NCBI RefSeq assembly: GCF_006517275.1
Contig: NZ_CP041191.1
Span: 2,041,001-2,105,000 of the forward strand
Source: Labrenzia sp. PHM005
Lineage (GTDB): Bacteria > Pseudomonadota > Alphaproteobacteria > Rhizobiales > Stappiaceae
Direction: 5' to 3'
DNA: 64,000 nucleotides
Shown here: positions 25,333 to 33,781 of the stretch, in pieces
Numbering within the stretch: the stretch's first letter is position 1
Layout of the letters: the number at the start of each line of letters is the position of its first letter
Made by a program: the position numbers and the translations under genes
Notes under the pieces: model-generated
What the model was told of the DNA's origin: nothing
The model's input: the letters and a program-made list of their open reading frames with translations, nothing else
The model's database searches: none

Positions 25333-26277
25333 ATGGCAATCGAGACATGCGTCTTACGGGACAGCGAGGAGATCGCAGCTTTCTTTCTGGAAATGACTGG
25401 GATGAAACCTGGCTTCTTCCAATTGTCCGCGGGAGTTATCGACCTCAGTTTAGAAACCGTTGATCTTGGTGGGGTCACTTTGATCTGGACCCGTTCGAAA
25501 GGTCGGCAGCGCTGGAAAGATTACATGACCGGCGATGGCCTGCACCTTGGGATCGCCGTAGAGAGTGATGGATCGATCCAGTTCAGGGGATCAGATGTCG
25601 CTAGAACGGAGGTTGCAGTTTGGCACCCTGGCGTAGAAATGGATTTCATCATGCAAGGCCCGCTCATCTCACTTGATATTGGCATTGAGAGCTGGCTGGT
25701 CGAAGAATTGGGGTGGTCAATCAACAGGCTGCCTATCGCCGAAACAACAAACGAATTTCTTCAGAAATTGCTTCACTATTGCTCTGATTGCAGCCGGATC
25801 CTTGAAAGGCTAGGTACAGCAAGTCCAGCAAAGCCACTAAAGACGGCGATGCGTGATCAGGTATTGGATCTTCTTGAACCGATCCTTGTGCCTTGGACCA
25901 GTTCAGATGCTGCCTCTCAAACCAGCTCCATCTCCAAAGATTACCGTATAATGACCCGGGCAGAAGATTTGTTTCGCGAATTTTCCGATCCGGCTCAGTT
26001 GGAAATTGGGATATTGTGCCGCGAGCTAGGTGTTTCTCGCAGGACTTTGTTCCGGGCTTTCCGGCAAACTTTAGGCGTTGGGCCTCGGCGTTATTTTGAA
26101 CTGCGCCGACTTTACCAGCTAAGGTCGACACTCAAGGCTGCTTGTTCCGATGAAACGACGGTCACATCAATCGCAAATGACAGTGGTTTTACCGAACTTG
26201 GACGATTGGCAGGTCTCTACAAGCGGCACTTCGGTGAGACCCCTATTGAGACATTGAAAAGCAGCTACCCTCACTGA
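25333..26277 (+). CDS. AraC-family transcriptional regulator
   Basis: A 314-residue regulator. The N-terminal effector/cupin-like part covers about 1-190, and the C-terminal AraC/XylS double HTH about 215-310 (ILCRELGVSRRTLFRAFRQ, then SIANDSGFTELGRLAGLYKRHFGETP). AAGGAGG lies about 9-10 bases before the ATG at 25333; the longer reading starts with TTG without such a site. It is divergent from the exported ureohydrolase gene and is the likely regulator of it. Confidence 0.85.
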   Translation: MAIETCVLRDSEEIAAFFLEMTGMKPGFFQLSAGVIDLSLETVDLGGVTLIWTRSKGRQRWKDYMTGDGLHLGIAVESDGSIQFRGSDVARTEVAVWHPGVEMDFIMQGPLISLDIGIESWLVEELGWSINRLPIAETTNEFLQKLLHYCSDCSRILERLGTASPAKPLKTAMRDQVLDLLEPILVPWTSSDAASQTSSISKDYRIMTRAEDLFREFSDPAQLEIGILCRELGVSRRTLFRAFRQTLGVGPRRYFELRRLYQLRSTLKAACSDETTVTSIANDSGFTELGRLAGLYKRHFGETPIETLKSSYPH

Positions 26278-26383
26278 CTTAAGCAGGTTTCGTTCACGAA
26301 AAATTCTATTGGGCTTCTTTAGCGCCGCATGTTTTGGACAGCGCGGAACGGCTAAGAGCGTAGCCGGAGATGCTGTTTCAAAG

Positions 26384-26400
26384 TGTCGGAAATTCCGACA
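26384..26400. promoter_or_regulatory. perfect 17-bp palindrome upstream of kdgF
   Basis: TGTCGGAA-A-TTCCGACA: 8-bp arms and a single central base, in the 223-bp spacer between the AraC gene and kdgF, about 100 bp before the kdgF start. The size suits a dimeric regulator site; the binding protein is unknown. Confidence 0.5.
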
Positions 26401-26455
26401 ATCCCAATAGTCTGTGCACGGTTAAAATTCACTTTGATTGTTGCATTTGTTATTT

Positions 26456-26490
26456 GCAAATTATACAAATTTATTACAAATATAACAAGT
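26456..26490. promoter_or_regulatory. phased ACAAAT repeats before kdgF
   Basis: Hexamers GCAAAT (26456), ACAAAT (26465), ACAAAT (26476) and ACAAGT (26485) occur at 9, 11 and 9 bp intervals, just ahead of the kdgF ribosome site. The same hexamer, as ATTTGT, recurs in helical phase in three other stretches of this cluster. Confidence 0.45.
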
Positions 26491-26500
26491 GAGGTGATTG

Positions 26501-26848
26501 ATGATTGTTCATGCTGACAAGCCGTCTGAGTGGATGGATTCCGGGCCGGGTGCCAAGCGGAGAATCCTGTGTGAAAGCAAGGATATCATGATGGTGGAAT
26601 TTCGTTTTGAAGAAGGCGGCGAGGGCGCATTGCACAATCACCCGCATACACAGACAACCTATGTTGCGTCCGGCCGGTTTCGTTTCACTGTCGATGGTGA
26701 GACAAAAGTGCTTCGTCCGGGAGATGCTATGGTGATCCCATCCAACGCGATGCATTCGTGTGTCTGTGAAGAGGCCGGCAATCTCTATGATGCCTTTTCA
26801 CCGCGCCGGGATGACTTTCTTGCAGCACATGGCTGGCCGGTAAGCTGA
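26501..26848 (+). CDS. kdgF: cupin protein KdgF (unsaturated uronate linearisation)
   Basis: A 115-residue single-domain cupin of KdgF size. Metal-site residues fit the family: His45 and His47 (LHNHPHTQ), Gln51 and His85 (AMHSC). KdgF converts 4,5-unsaturated monouronates from pectin or alginate into linear ketouronates (DKI/DEH). GAGGTG lies upstream of the ATG; a TTG one codon earlier is ignored. The downstream SDR, TRAP importer and KDG kinase support a role in uronate catabolism. Confidence 0.82.
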   Translation: MIVHADKPSEWMDSGPGAKRRILCESKDIMMVEFRFEEGGEGALHNHPHTQTTYVASGRFRFTVDGETKVLRPGDAMVIPSNAMHSCVCEEAGNLYDAFSPRRDDFLAAHGWPVS

Positions 26849-26883
26849 GTTTTCCAAACCTATCGTCCGGCTTGTCCGGACCG

Positions 26884-26926
26884 GCGCAGCCCTAACCTGC
26901 AGCCTTTTATTGGGACAGGGCTGCGC
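26884..26926. terminator. hairpin between convergent kdgF and gntR genes
   Basis: 10-bp stem GCGCAGCCCT/AGGGCTGCGC with a 23-base loop. The right arm touches the stop codon of the minus-strand GntR gene. T tracts are weak, so efficiency is uncertain. Confidence 0.5.
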
Positions 26927-27657
26927 TAACCTTCGAAAATACGTTTGCGGGCATTTTCGACATGCGCCCGCATAGCCGTTCTTGCTGCATCACTGTCACG
27001 GGCTTCAATCGCATCGAAGATGTCGTAGTGCTCGCTTTGAACCAGACGCATACGGTCCTGTGGCTTGGTCAGCGACAAGTTCCGGGTCAAGTTCATTCCA
27101 GTCAGAATGTTCGATTTCATGGAGGATCTGGCAGCAGCAAAATATTGGTTGTCAGCCGCGTTGCAGACCGCGGCGTGGAAAACTTCATCGGCCGCAACGC
27201 CGAGTTCGCCTTCCGCAATACAGCGTTCCAGTTCGGTCAGCGCATCTTGCATGTCTTTCAGGTCGGCATCCGTGCGCCGTTCGGCTGCAAGATAAGCTGC
27301 TTCCCCCTCAATGGCAGCCCTGAACTCAAATGTCCGCTGAATGTCCGCGATGGAGCCGACCGGCGCAAAATCGCGCACCGCTCCCTCGGGACGGCGTTTG
27401 ACATAGGATCCGGAGCCTTGACGTGAAACGACCACATCGTCTTCGCGCAATTGCTTCAAGGCCTGGCGAAGAACCGGGCGGGAAACGCCGAGTTCCTCAG
27501 AAAGAACTTGTTCAGTGGGCAATTTACCGCCGACCGGGATGTCGCCATCCATGATCTTGGCAAGGATGTTTTCATACGCTTTGTCTGAGAGCGTCCGGTC
27601 CCGCACTTGCCGCTCGCTTGCCGCGGAACTTTTTACCTGCCGTTTGCTTGCCGCCAC
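26926..27657 (-). CDS. GntR-family regulator, FadR/FCD subfamily
   Basis: A 243-residue regulator. The winged HTH covers about residues 22-90 (LPTEQVLSEELGVSRPVLRQ), and the all-helical FCD effector domain about 110-235, with metal-site residues suggested by EFRAAIEGEAA, DEVFHAAVC and SEHYDIFDAI. It begins with GTG inside the end of the RraA-like gene (25-bp overlap), so the two are co-transcribed. It probably senses KDG or a related uronate and controls this cluster. Confidence 0.88.
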   Translation of the reverse strand: MAASKRQVKSSAASERQVRDRTLSDKAYENILAKIMDGDIPVGGKLPTEQVLSEELGVSRPVLRQALKQLREDDVVVSRQGSGSYVKRRPEGAVRDFAPVGSIADIQRTFEFRAAIEGEAAYLAAERRTDADLKDMQDALTELERCIAEGELGVAADEVFHAAVCNAADNQYFAAARSSMKSNILTGMNLTRNLSLTKPQDRMRLVQSEHYDIFDAIEARDSDAARTAMRAHVENARKRIFEG

Positions 27658-28349
27658 GCTTTAAACCTGTCCATAGTCGACGGATCGGTCGGGGGATAGA
27701 GCCCGAATGTCGAAGCGCCTTGTTGCACCATCTCCATCACAAAGTCTTCAAAGACTGTCATCTCTGCAGCTTCGTCTGCAACTTCATTTGCCATATGTTG
27801 CGGTATACAAACAACTCCTTCGTTGTCTCCAACGATGATGTCACCCGGGAAAATCGAAACACCACCACAAGCAATCGGGTCGTTGACGGCGACTGCATGG
27901 TGCTTCGTCAAGTTTGTCGGTGCGCTGGGTCGGGCGTGAAAACTCGGCATGTCGAGGTCCGCAATTTCAGGCGTATCACGAAAACCACCGTCAGTGACAA
28001 TGCCTCTACAGCCGCGGGCCTGCAGCCGAGCGGCTAGAATGCAACCCGCCGAGGCTGCAGACGCATCTCCTCTGGAATCAATCACAAAAACAGCGCCGGC
28101 CGGACACTCCTCAACGCCCTTTCTTTGTGCGTTTGTGCGATCGGCAAACGAGTCTAGATGATCCAGATCCTCGCGCGCCGGAATGTATCTCAAAGTATAA
28201 GCCATGCCGACCATATTGGCGCCGGGACGCAACCGATGCAGGCCTTGCAGGAAAATGTTCCGCAAGCCGCGTTTGAACAGGACGGTGGTCAGTGTTGCCG
28301 TGCTGACGGCCATTAGCGTTTCCTGAGTTTGTTTGGTTAGACCGGACAT
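27633..28349 (-). CDS. RraA/HMG-aldolase-family protein
   Basis: A 238-residue protein of the RraA-like superfamily, which includes class II pyruvate aldolases (4-hydroxy-4-methyl-2-oxoglutarate aldolase). The aldolase-type motif DGGFRD is present (Gly121-Gly122, Arg124, Asp125), plus GDIIVGDNEGVVCIP near residue 170. GGAGGA lies about 8 bases before the ATG. In a uronate cluster lacking a recognisable KDPG aldolase gene, a retro-aldol role on a keto-deoxy acid is possible. True RNase-E inhibitor function is less likely given the context. Confidence 0.8.
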   Translation of the reverse strand: MSGLTKQTQETLMAVSTATLTTVLFKRGLRNIFLQGLHRLRPGANMVGMAYTLRYIPAREDLDHLDSFADRTNAQRKGVEECPAGAVFVIDSRGDASAASAGCILAARLQARGCRGIVTDGGFRDTPEIADLDMPSFHARPSAPTNLTKHHAVAVNDPIACGGVSIFPGDIIVGDNEGVVCIPQHMANEVADEAAEMTVFEDFVMEMVQQGASTFGLYPPTDPSTMDRFKAWRQANGR

Positions 28350-28432
28350 CAAGCACGCTCCTCCATGCGCATTTTTAAAATGAGCGCCTTCTGATTTTTG
28401 TTCTCATTGGAATGATTAGTCAGCTGGAATGA

Positions 28433-28449
28433 ATTTGTCAAATATTTGT
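28433..28449. promoter_or_regulatory. ATTTGT pair (11-bp period) upstream of the rraA-like gene
   Basis: ATTTGT at 28433 and 28444, one helical turn apart, about 85-100 bp before the minus-strand rraA-like start. Part of the recurrent pattern in this cluster. Confidence 0.4.
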
Positions 28450-28623
28450 AAATCTCGCCTTTTTGAGTGAAGGGGTGCTATGAAGTGGAGAATTTATCTG
28501 CTGAAATTTTGTATATAAACAATAGTTTAGAGTATTTTTCATTCTCATTTTTGACTGCCGGATCGATCTCGTTAGAGTAACGAATTACTGTTTTCGAACG
28601 TCGTGTTCAGCTTTGGAAAACTT

Positions 28624-28649
28624 ATTTGTAATAATTTGTATTGATTTGT
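28624..28649. promoter_or_regulatory. triple ATTTGT repeat (10-bp period)
   Basis: ATTTGT at 28624, 28634 and 28644, exactly 10 bp apart. The 18-base core closely matches the reverse complement of the kdgF upstream repeats, with one base of spacing difference. Confidence 0.5.
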
Positions 28650-28954
28650 GCCGGTCAGGTGCTGTATCGAATTGGTTAGTTGGTCCGAGGTGTTGACTGC
28701 TATGGACATACGATTCCTGATCTGAAGGCTGCGAAGAAGTCAAAAAATCCGAACAAAAGCTATACATATCAATGATATAGAGTGTTTGAAATGCTTCATG
28801 ATCATCCTAGCCGGTCATGGGCATCAACCAAGCGGAAATGTTTCGGACGAGGTTTTGACGAGAATTTGTAAATCAGCAACTTTCAGCCGCGGATCCACGA
28901 CCTTTAGAGCGCCTTTGAAACCAAAAATAGTCACTCTCACGTGTTCAGGAGACA

Positions 28955-29707
28955 ATGAGTATGAACCTCAACGGAAAAACAGCAATCGTGACTGGAGGCG
29001 GGCGCGATATTGGCCGGGCGTGTGTTCTGGCGCTTGCAGAGGCCGGCGCGAATGTTGCCGTAAATTATCACAGCAGTTCAGCAGGGGCTGATAGTGCAGT
29101 CGCTGAAATAATTGCGGCAGGCGGTAAGGCGTTTGCACTTCAAGGCGATATGACCCAAGAGGCGGATGTCCGGGCTTTTGTTGAAAAAACCGTCGCCGAA
29201 TTTGGGGCGATTGATGTTGTTATTCCGGTCACGGGTGGATTGGTTGCGCGCAAAACGATTTCAGAGATCACTCCAGAGCATTGGAAGACTGTCTTTGATC
29301 TCAATGTGATGACTGCGTTTTCCATCATTCAGGCCGCGCTGCCGCACATGAACACGGGAGGGGCGATAGTTAATATGGCATCGCAAGCTGCGCGCGATGG
29401 CGGTGGGCCTGGCGCGATGGCATACGCGGCCACTAAGGGGGCTGTTCTGACAATGACGCGCAGCATGGCGAAAGAGCTTGCGCCCAATATTCGTGTCAAT
29501 GCGTTGTGCCCGGGTATGATCGATACCGACTTTCACAACACTTTTACCAAGCCTGAAGTTCGGCAGCATGTTGCTGGGATTACCCCGCTCAAGCGTGAGG
29601 GAACTTCCGAAGATGTGGCGAACCTTGCAGTTTATCTCGCGTCAGACAAGGCGGCATTCGTCACGGGTGCCTGCGTAGACATCAACGGCGGTCTTTTCTT
29701 CTCGTGA
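28955..29707 (+). CDS. short-chain dehydrogenase/reductase (probable DEH reductase)
   Basis: A 250-residue classical SDR: cofactor motif TGGGRDIGRA (residues 14-23), catalytic Ser in VNMASQAARDGG, YAATKGA with catalytic Tyr and Lys, and a C terminus ending in DINGGLFFS. In this setting it probably reduces 4-deoxy-5-hexoseulose uronate to 2-keto-3-deoxygluconate, the step between KdgF and KdgK; that is inferred from neighbours. An ATG two codons downstream is an alternative start, since AGGAGA is very close to the first. Confidence 0.82.
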   Translation: MSMNLNGKTAIVTGGGRDIGRACVLALAEAGANVAVNYHSSSAGADSAVAEIIAAGGKAFALQGDMTQEADVRAFVEKTVAEFGAIDVVIPVTGGLVARKTISEITPEHWKTVFDLNVMTAFSIIQAALPHMNTGGAIVNMASQAARDGGGPGAMAYAATKGAVLTMTRSMAKELAPNIRVNALCPGMIDTDFHNTFTKPEVRQHVAGITPLKREGTSEDVANLAVYLASDKAAFVTGACVDINGGLFFS

Positions 29708-29851
29708 ATACAGGGCGGGGCTTCCAGTCGGCCCCGCCTTTCTTGTTTATGGCGCCGGAGAAGGTTTGTTTCGGTATTTTTACAAGTATCGAAATCCCTG
29801 GAGCCAAAATAGATCAACAAATACAATGCTTTATATCGAATGGCAAAAATT

Positions 29852-29888
29852 ATTTGTTCAATTAATTTTTTAACTTGTAAAAATTTGT
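29852..29888. promoter_or_regulatory. phased ATTTGT repeats upstream of dctP
   Basis: ATTTGT at 29852, ACTTGT at 29873 and ATTTGT at 29883: intervals of 21 and 10 bp, all in helical phase, 40-76 bp before the dctP start. Same hexamer as in the kdgF and rraA spacers. Confidence 0.45.
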
Positions 29889-29927
29889 AAATTGCATATC
29901 GTGAAGTTGGTCAAAAGGGAGGAACCA

Positions 29928-30926
29928 ATGACCTTGTTTAAATCTATCAAGTCAGGCGCACTGCTTGGATCAGTAGCTGCCGTAGCCTTGGCCTTCGCCG
30001 CAGTCACTGCCGAAGCAAAAGAAATCCGCGGGTGGAACATCCACGTTGAGGACTACCCCGTTTCCCACGGCATGGAAGCGTTCATAAAAGAAGTCTCGGA
30101 AAAGACCGGCGGTGAGATCACCGGTAAAGTCTTTCACAGCGGCGTACTTGGCTCTCAGCCTGACGCGATCGAACAGACACGCCTTGGTGTGATTGATTTT
30201 GGTGTGTTCAGCCTTGGGCCGATGGGGCAGGTTGTGCCTGAAGCAAATGTTGTTTCATTGCCGTTTATTTTCAAAAGCGTCCCGCAGATGTATGAGCTGA
30301 TGGATGGCGAGCAAGGTGAGGCCCTGAGCAAGGGGCTGGAAGCCAAAGGTATTATCGCGCTTGGGTACTATGACGCCGGTGCACGCTCCTTCTATACGTC
30401 CGTCAAGCCAATCAATGATCCGGCGGATGTTGAGAGCCTGAAAATCCGTGTCATGAACAACGACCTATTTGTTGGCATGGTTGACTCCATGGGTGGCAAC
30501 GCGACGCCAATGGCTTTTGCTGAAGTTTATCAGGCCATCAAAACCGGCGTTGTTGATGGTGCGGAAAACAATCCGCCGTCCTACGAATCCACGAACCACT
30601 TTGAAGTGGCCCAGTACTACTCTTTGACGCAGCATTTGATCATTCCTGAGTGCCTGTGCATGAGCAAACGCACATTTGATGCGCTGACGCCTGAGCAACA
30701 GAAAATCGTCAAGGAAGCTGGCCGCAATTCAACTGAACTGCAGCGCAAACTGTGGCAGGAGCGCGAAGCTGCGTCCATGAAAAAGGTTGAAGCTGGCGGT
30801 GTCACAGTTAATTCTGTCGAAGACAAAGCTGCATTCCAGGCCGCTATGGCTCCGGTTTACGAGCAGTTCCTGACCCAAAGCCCGGATCTGCGCAACCTGG
30901 TCGATATGTTCCGGAACGCAAACTAA
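29928..30926 (+). CDS. dctP: TRAP transporter solute-binding protein (DctP family)
   Basis: A 332-residue periplasmic binding protein with a signal peptide (residues 1-27, VAALAFAAV-type core, cleavage near AEA-KE). The DctP fold contains the conserved RIRVMNN-like strand (LKIRVMNNDLFVGM) with the carboxylate-binding arginine, and the EVYQAIKTGVVDGAENNPPSY hinge. AAGGGAGGA precedes the ATG. It probably binds uronates or unsaturated uronates, judging by the neighbours. It starts the dctPQM-kdgK run. Confidence 0.92.
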   Translation: MTLFKSIKSGALLGSVAAVALAFAAVTAEAKEIRGWNIHVEDYPVSHGMEAFIKEVSEKTGGEITGKVFHSGVLGSQPDAIEQTRLGVIDFGVFSLGPMGQVVPEANVVSLPFIFKSVPQMYELMDGEQGEALSKGLEAKGIIALGYYDAGARSFYTSVKPINDPADVESLKIRVMNNDLFVGMVDSMGGNATPMAFAEVYQAIKTGVVDGAENNPPSYESTNHFEVAQYYSLTQHLIIPECLCMSKRTFDALTPEQQKIVKEAGRNSTELQRKLWQEREAASMKKVEAGGVTVNSVEDKAAFQAAMAPVYEQFLTQSPDLRNLVDMFRNAN

Positions 30927-30936
30927 CATCACCGGC

Positions 30937-30974
30937 GGGCGGCACTCTTTTCGCGGGGTGCCGCCCGTATTTTA
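30937..30974 (+). other. hairpin between dctP and dctQ
   Basis: Perfect 9-bp stem GGGCGGCAC/GTGCCGCCC followed by GTATTTTATT. It is positioned to attenuate transcription after the binding-protein gene, which is usually needed in excess over the membrane subunits. Confidence 0.65.
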
Positions 30975-30987
30975 TTCGGGGGAATAA

Positions 30988-31518
30988 ATGGAACGCTCTG
31001 GAAGTATCGCGGACCAAATCGAAAAATGGTTGACCCAACTAAAACAAATCTGCGTGTTTTTTGGGTCCTTGGCTTTGGTTGTTCTCGTGGCAACATTTGG
31101 TTGGCTGGTCTTCGGGCGATATGTGCTTAATGCAACACCAACCTGGGTGGAGCAGCTTGCACTCCTGCTGATCTGCTACATCACCTTTCTTGGTGCCGCT
31201 GTCGGCATTCATGAGCAATCCCATCTTGGCGTGACGCTGCTACGTGACGCGCTTCCTCCTAAGCTGAGGCAGATCTTGTTTCTCTTGACGGATTTTGTTC
31301 TCGCTCTCTTCGGAGCGGTGATGTTGACCGCAAGTCTCGAATTGTTCGAGTTCGGCTGGTCCACACTTCTTCCGATGTTGAACATCCCGGAAAGCATTCG
31401 CACCGCAGCGGCTGTGATTTGCGGCGGGCTAATGGTTATCTTTGCTGGAGCACGCGTCTTCTTGAGAGGCTATAGCGCCCTCCGTGGCGAGATCCGCGAA
31501 TTTGAAGAGGTGAAATAA
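30988..31518 (+). CDS. dctQ: TRAP transporter small permease (DctQ)
   Basis: A 176-residue protein with four hydrophobic segments, typical of DctQ. It has the conserved FGRYVLNATPTWVEQLALLLICYITFLGAA-type region near residues 42-72 and EQSHLGVTLL after it. GGGGGA precedes the ATG. Its TAA overlaps the ATG of dctM. Confidence 0.9.
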   Translation: MERSGSIADQIEKWLTQLKQICVFFGSLALVVLVATFGWLVFGRYVLNATPTWVEQLALLLICYITFLGAAVGIHEQSHLGVTLLRDALPPKLRQILFLLTDFVLALFGAVMLTASLELFEFGWSTLLPMLNIPESIRTAAAVICGGLMVIFAGARVFLRGYSALRGEIREFEEVK

Positions 31519-32798
31519 TGGGTCTCGCAATCTTGCTGGGTGTCTTCGGGGTGAGTGTCATTCTCGGAGTCCCGGTCGCCTTTGCCATGGGCATCTCTGC
31601 CGCCGCTGCCTTCTGGTATGAAGGCTTTCCCCTACTGATGACCTTTCAAAGGTCGATCTCAGGCATTTCAACGTTCTCCCTGCTGGCGATTCCGTTCTTT
31701 GTCTTTGCCGGCGAGTTGATGCTCCATGGCGGTATCGCGGTCCGCCTTGTCCGCTTTGCATCCTCTTTGGTCGGCCACATCCGTGGCGGCCTGGCGTCTG
31801 TGAACATTTTTTCCAGCATGCTCTTTGGCGGCATTTCCGGATCCGCAATTGCCGACATCTCTGCGCTGGGCTCGCTTCTCATTCCTGTCATGAAGGAAAA
31901 AGGGTACCGGCCCGACTACGCGGTCAATGTGACCGTGACATCATCGATCGCCGGGATCGTCATTCCACCGAGTCACAACATGATCATCTTTGTGGTGGCT
32001 GCTGGCGGAGGGATCTCGATCTCCAAGCTGTTCCTGGCAGGTGTGATCCCTGGCATCTTGATGTGCTTGTGCCTCGCTGTTGCTGCCTATTTTGTTGCCC
32101 TGAAGCACAATTACGGCGCAGAACCTTTTCCAGGTTGGCGTGTTGTGGCGCACACAGCGATCAGTGCCATTCCGGGCTTGATCACCGCAGTGATTATCGT
32201 TGGTGGCGTGCTGTCCGGTATTTTCACCGTCACTGAGTCTGGTGCCTTTGGAGCGATCTACGCTTTGGCCCTGACAGCGGTCGTGTATCGGACCCTTGGT
32301 TGGGAAGAATTCAAGATCTCGGTCACGTCGGCCATGCGCACAACCGCGATGGTGATGATCCTGATCGGTTTTGCCAGCTCATTTGCCTATCTGCTCGCGC
32401 TTTATCAGGTGCCGTCAAAACTGAGCGATTTCCTGGTTGGCATTTCGGATAATAAGATCGCTATCTTGCTGATGATCAACATCATGCTGCTGGTGCTTGG
32501 CATGATCATGGATATGGCTGCGCTGATCTTGATCTGTACACCGATCTTCTTGCCAATTGCCCGCGATCTTGGAATGGACCCGGTTCAGTTTGGTATCATG
32601 ATGTTGGTGAACCTTGGTCTGGGTCTTTGTACACCGCCTGTTGGCACCTGCCTGTTTGTCGGCTGCGCAGTTGGCAAGATCAAAATCGAAGAGGCGTTGA
32701 AATCGATCTGGCCGTTCTATCTGGCACTCTTCGCGGCGCTCATGCTGATCACCTATGTGCCGGCGTTCTCCTTGTTCCTGCCGTCCTTGTTTGAGTAA
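31518..32798 (+). CDS. dctM: TRAP transporter large permease (DctM)
   Basis: A 426-residue, about 12-helix sodium-coupled permease. DctM motifs are visible: GGISGSAIADISALGSLLIP, TVTSSIAGIVIPPSHNMI, and NLGLGLCTPPVGTCLFVG. It forms the membrane complex with DctQ and works with the DctP binding protein. kdgK begins 38 bp downstream. Confidence 0.93.
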   Translation: MGLAILLGVFGVSVILGVPVAFAMGISAAAAFWYEGFPLLMTFQRSISGISTFSLLAIPFFVFAGELMLHGGIAVRLVRFASSLVGHIRGGLASVNIFSSMLFGGISGSAIADISALGSLLIPVMKEKGYRPDYAVNVTVTSSIAGIVIPPSHNMIIFVVAAGGGISISKLFLAGVIPGILMCLCLAVAAYFVALKHNYGAEPFPGWRVVAHTAISAIPGLITAVIIVGGVLSGIFTVTESGAFGAIYALALTAVVYRTLGWEEFKISVTSAMRTTAMVMILIGFASSFAYLLALYQVPSKLSDFLVGISDNKIAILLMINIMLLVLGMIMDMAALILICTPIFLPIARDLGMDPVQFGIMMLVNLGLGLCTPPVGTCLFVGCAVGKIKIEEALKSIWPFYLALFAALMLITYVPAFSLFLPSLFE

Positions 32799-32836
32799 CC
32801 GCAAATGATGGATCGCGTGACTATTCGGAGAGCCCG

Positions 32837-33775
32837 ATGACTCGCCGTTTTCTCGCAATTGGCGAGTGCATGGTTGAACTGGCTCCGGAACAAGGAGCCT
32901 CCTACAAGCTCGGCTTTGCGGGAGACACGTTCAACACGGCCTGGTACGCCCGGCAGCTGACTGAGCCGGAAGCCCTGAAGGTGGGGTACTTCAGTGCCGT
33001 AGGTAGCGATGATCTCTCCAGGCAGATGGCAGATTTCATGTGCGCGGCCGGAATAGAGCCGCATCTTGCCAAGGTGCAGGAATCTGGGCCAGGCCTCTAC
33101 ATGATCCAGTTGAAAGACGGAGAGCGGAGTTTTCAGTACTGGCGCTCCACATCCGCAGCGCGGCACCTTGCGGACGATCTCGACCGGTTTCCGTCAATCG
33201 TGTATGGGGATGTCGTTTATTTCTCCGGTATCACAGCGGCGATATTGCCGGAACTGCGGCGGGTCGAACTGCTGGGGCGATTAGCGGAGCTTTCAAATGC
33301 CGGCGCTCAAGTTGTTTTTGACCCTAATCTGAGGCCGCATCTTTGGCCGGACGCCGAAACCATGACCCGGTGGACTATGACGGCCGCGGCGATTGCCGAC
33401 ATCGTTTTACCGTCTCATGAAGACGAGGCGGCCCATTTCGGAGACGTAAGTTCCGACGCAACTGCACAGCGCTACATCGAAAACGGTGCGACCCTTGTTG
33501 TTGTCAAAAACGGTCCTGATCCAGTGGTGGTGCAAGCATCGGATGGTGACCGGTTTCAGTACCAGCCTGCTGTTTTAGATAAGGTTGTCGATACAACAGC
33601 GGCTGGCGATGCTTTTAACGCAGCCTTCCTTGCAGATTATCTGCAGCACAGCCGGTTGCGGGATGCTGTGCGGGCTGGATGCGTTTTGGCGCGCCATGTT
33701 GTTAGCCACAAGGGTGCATTAATCCCGGTCTCACAATTGGGGTTGATCAACGACCGAGCACGCTTCAGTGCCTGA
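32837..33775 (+). CDS. kdgK: 2-dehydro-3-deoxygluconokinase (PfkB family)
   Basis: A 312-residue ribokinase-family sugar kinase. The PfkB C-terminal signature is DTTAAGDAFNAAFLADYL (about residues 252-269) with the catalytic Asp. The N terminus reads GECMVELAP, then GFAGDTFNTAWYARQL, as in KDG kinases. It phosphorylates KDG to KDPG, completing the KdgF-SDR-KdgK line. The aldolase for KDPG is not recognised in the window. Confidence 0.88.
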   Translation: MTRRFLAIGECMVELAPEQGASYKLGFAGDTFNTAWYARQLTEPEALKVGYFSAVGSDDLSRQMADFMCAAGIEPHLAKVQESGPGLYMIQLKDGERSFQYWRSTSAARHLADDLDRFPSIVYGDVVYFSGITAAILPELRRVELLGRLAELSNAGAQVVFDPNLRPHLWPDAETMTRWTMTAAAIADIVLPSHEDEAAHFGDVSSDATAQRYIENGATLVVVKNGPDPVVVQASDGDRFQYQPAVLDKVVDTTAAGDAFNAAFLADYLQHSRLRDAVRAGCVLARHVVSHKGALIPVSQLGLINDRARFSA

Positions 33776-33781
33776 TGCCAA

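Larger units (their letters stand above)
28350..28954. promoter_or_regulatory. 605-bp AT-rich divergent regulatory region
   Basis: No convincing gene. It contains phased ATTTGT repeats at 28433-28449 and 28624-28649, a single copy at 28864-28869, and a perfect 13-bp palindrome ATATCA-A-TGATAT at 28766-28778. It separates the minus-strand rraA-gntR pair from the plus-strand SDR gene. Small open frames here lack a ribosome site or recognisable composition. Confidence 0.5.

Noticed and set aside
28585..28767. 60-residue minus-strand open frame in the uronate spacer
   Set aside because: AT-rich, no ribosome site, no hydrophobic or domain pattern; overlaps the ATTTGT repeats.
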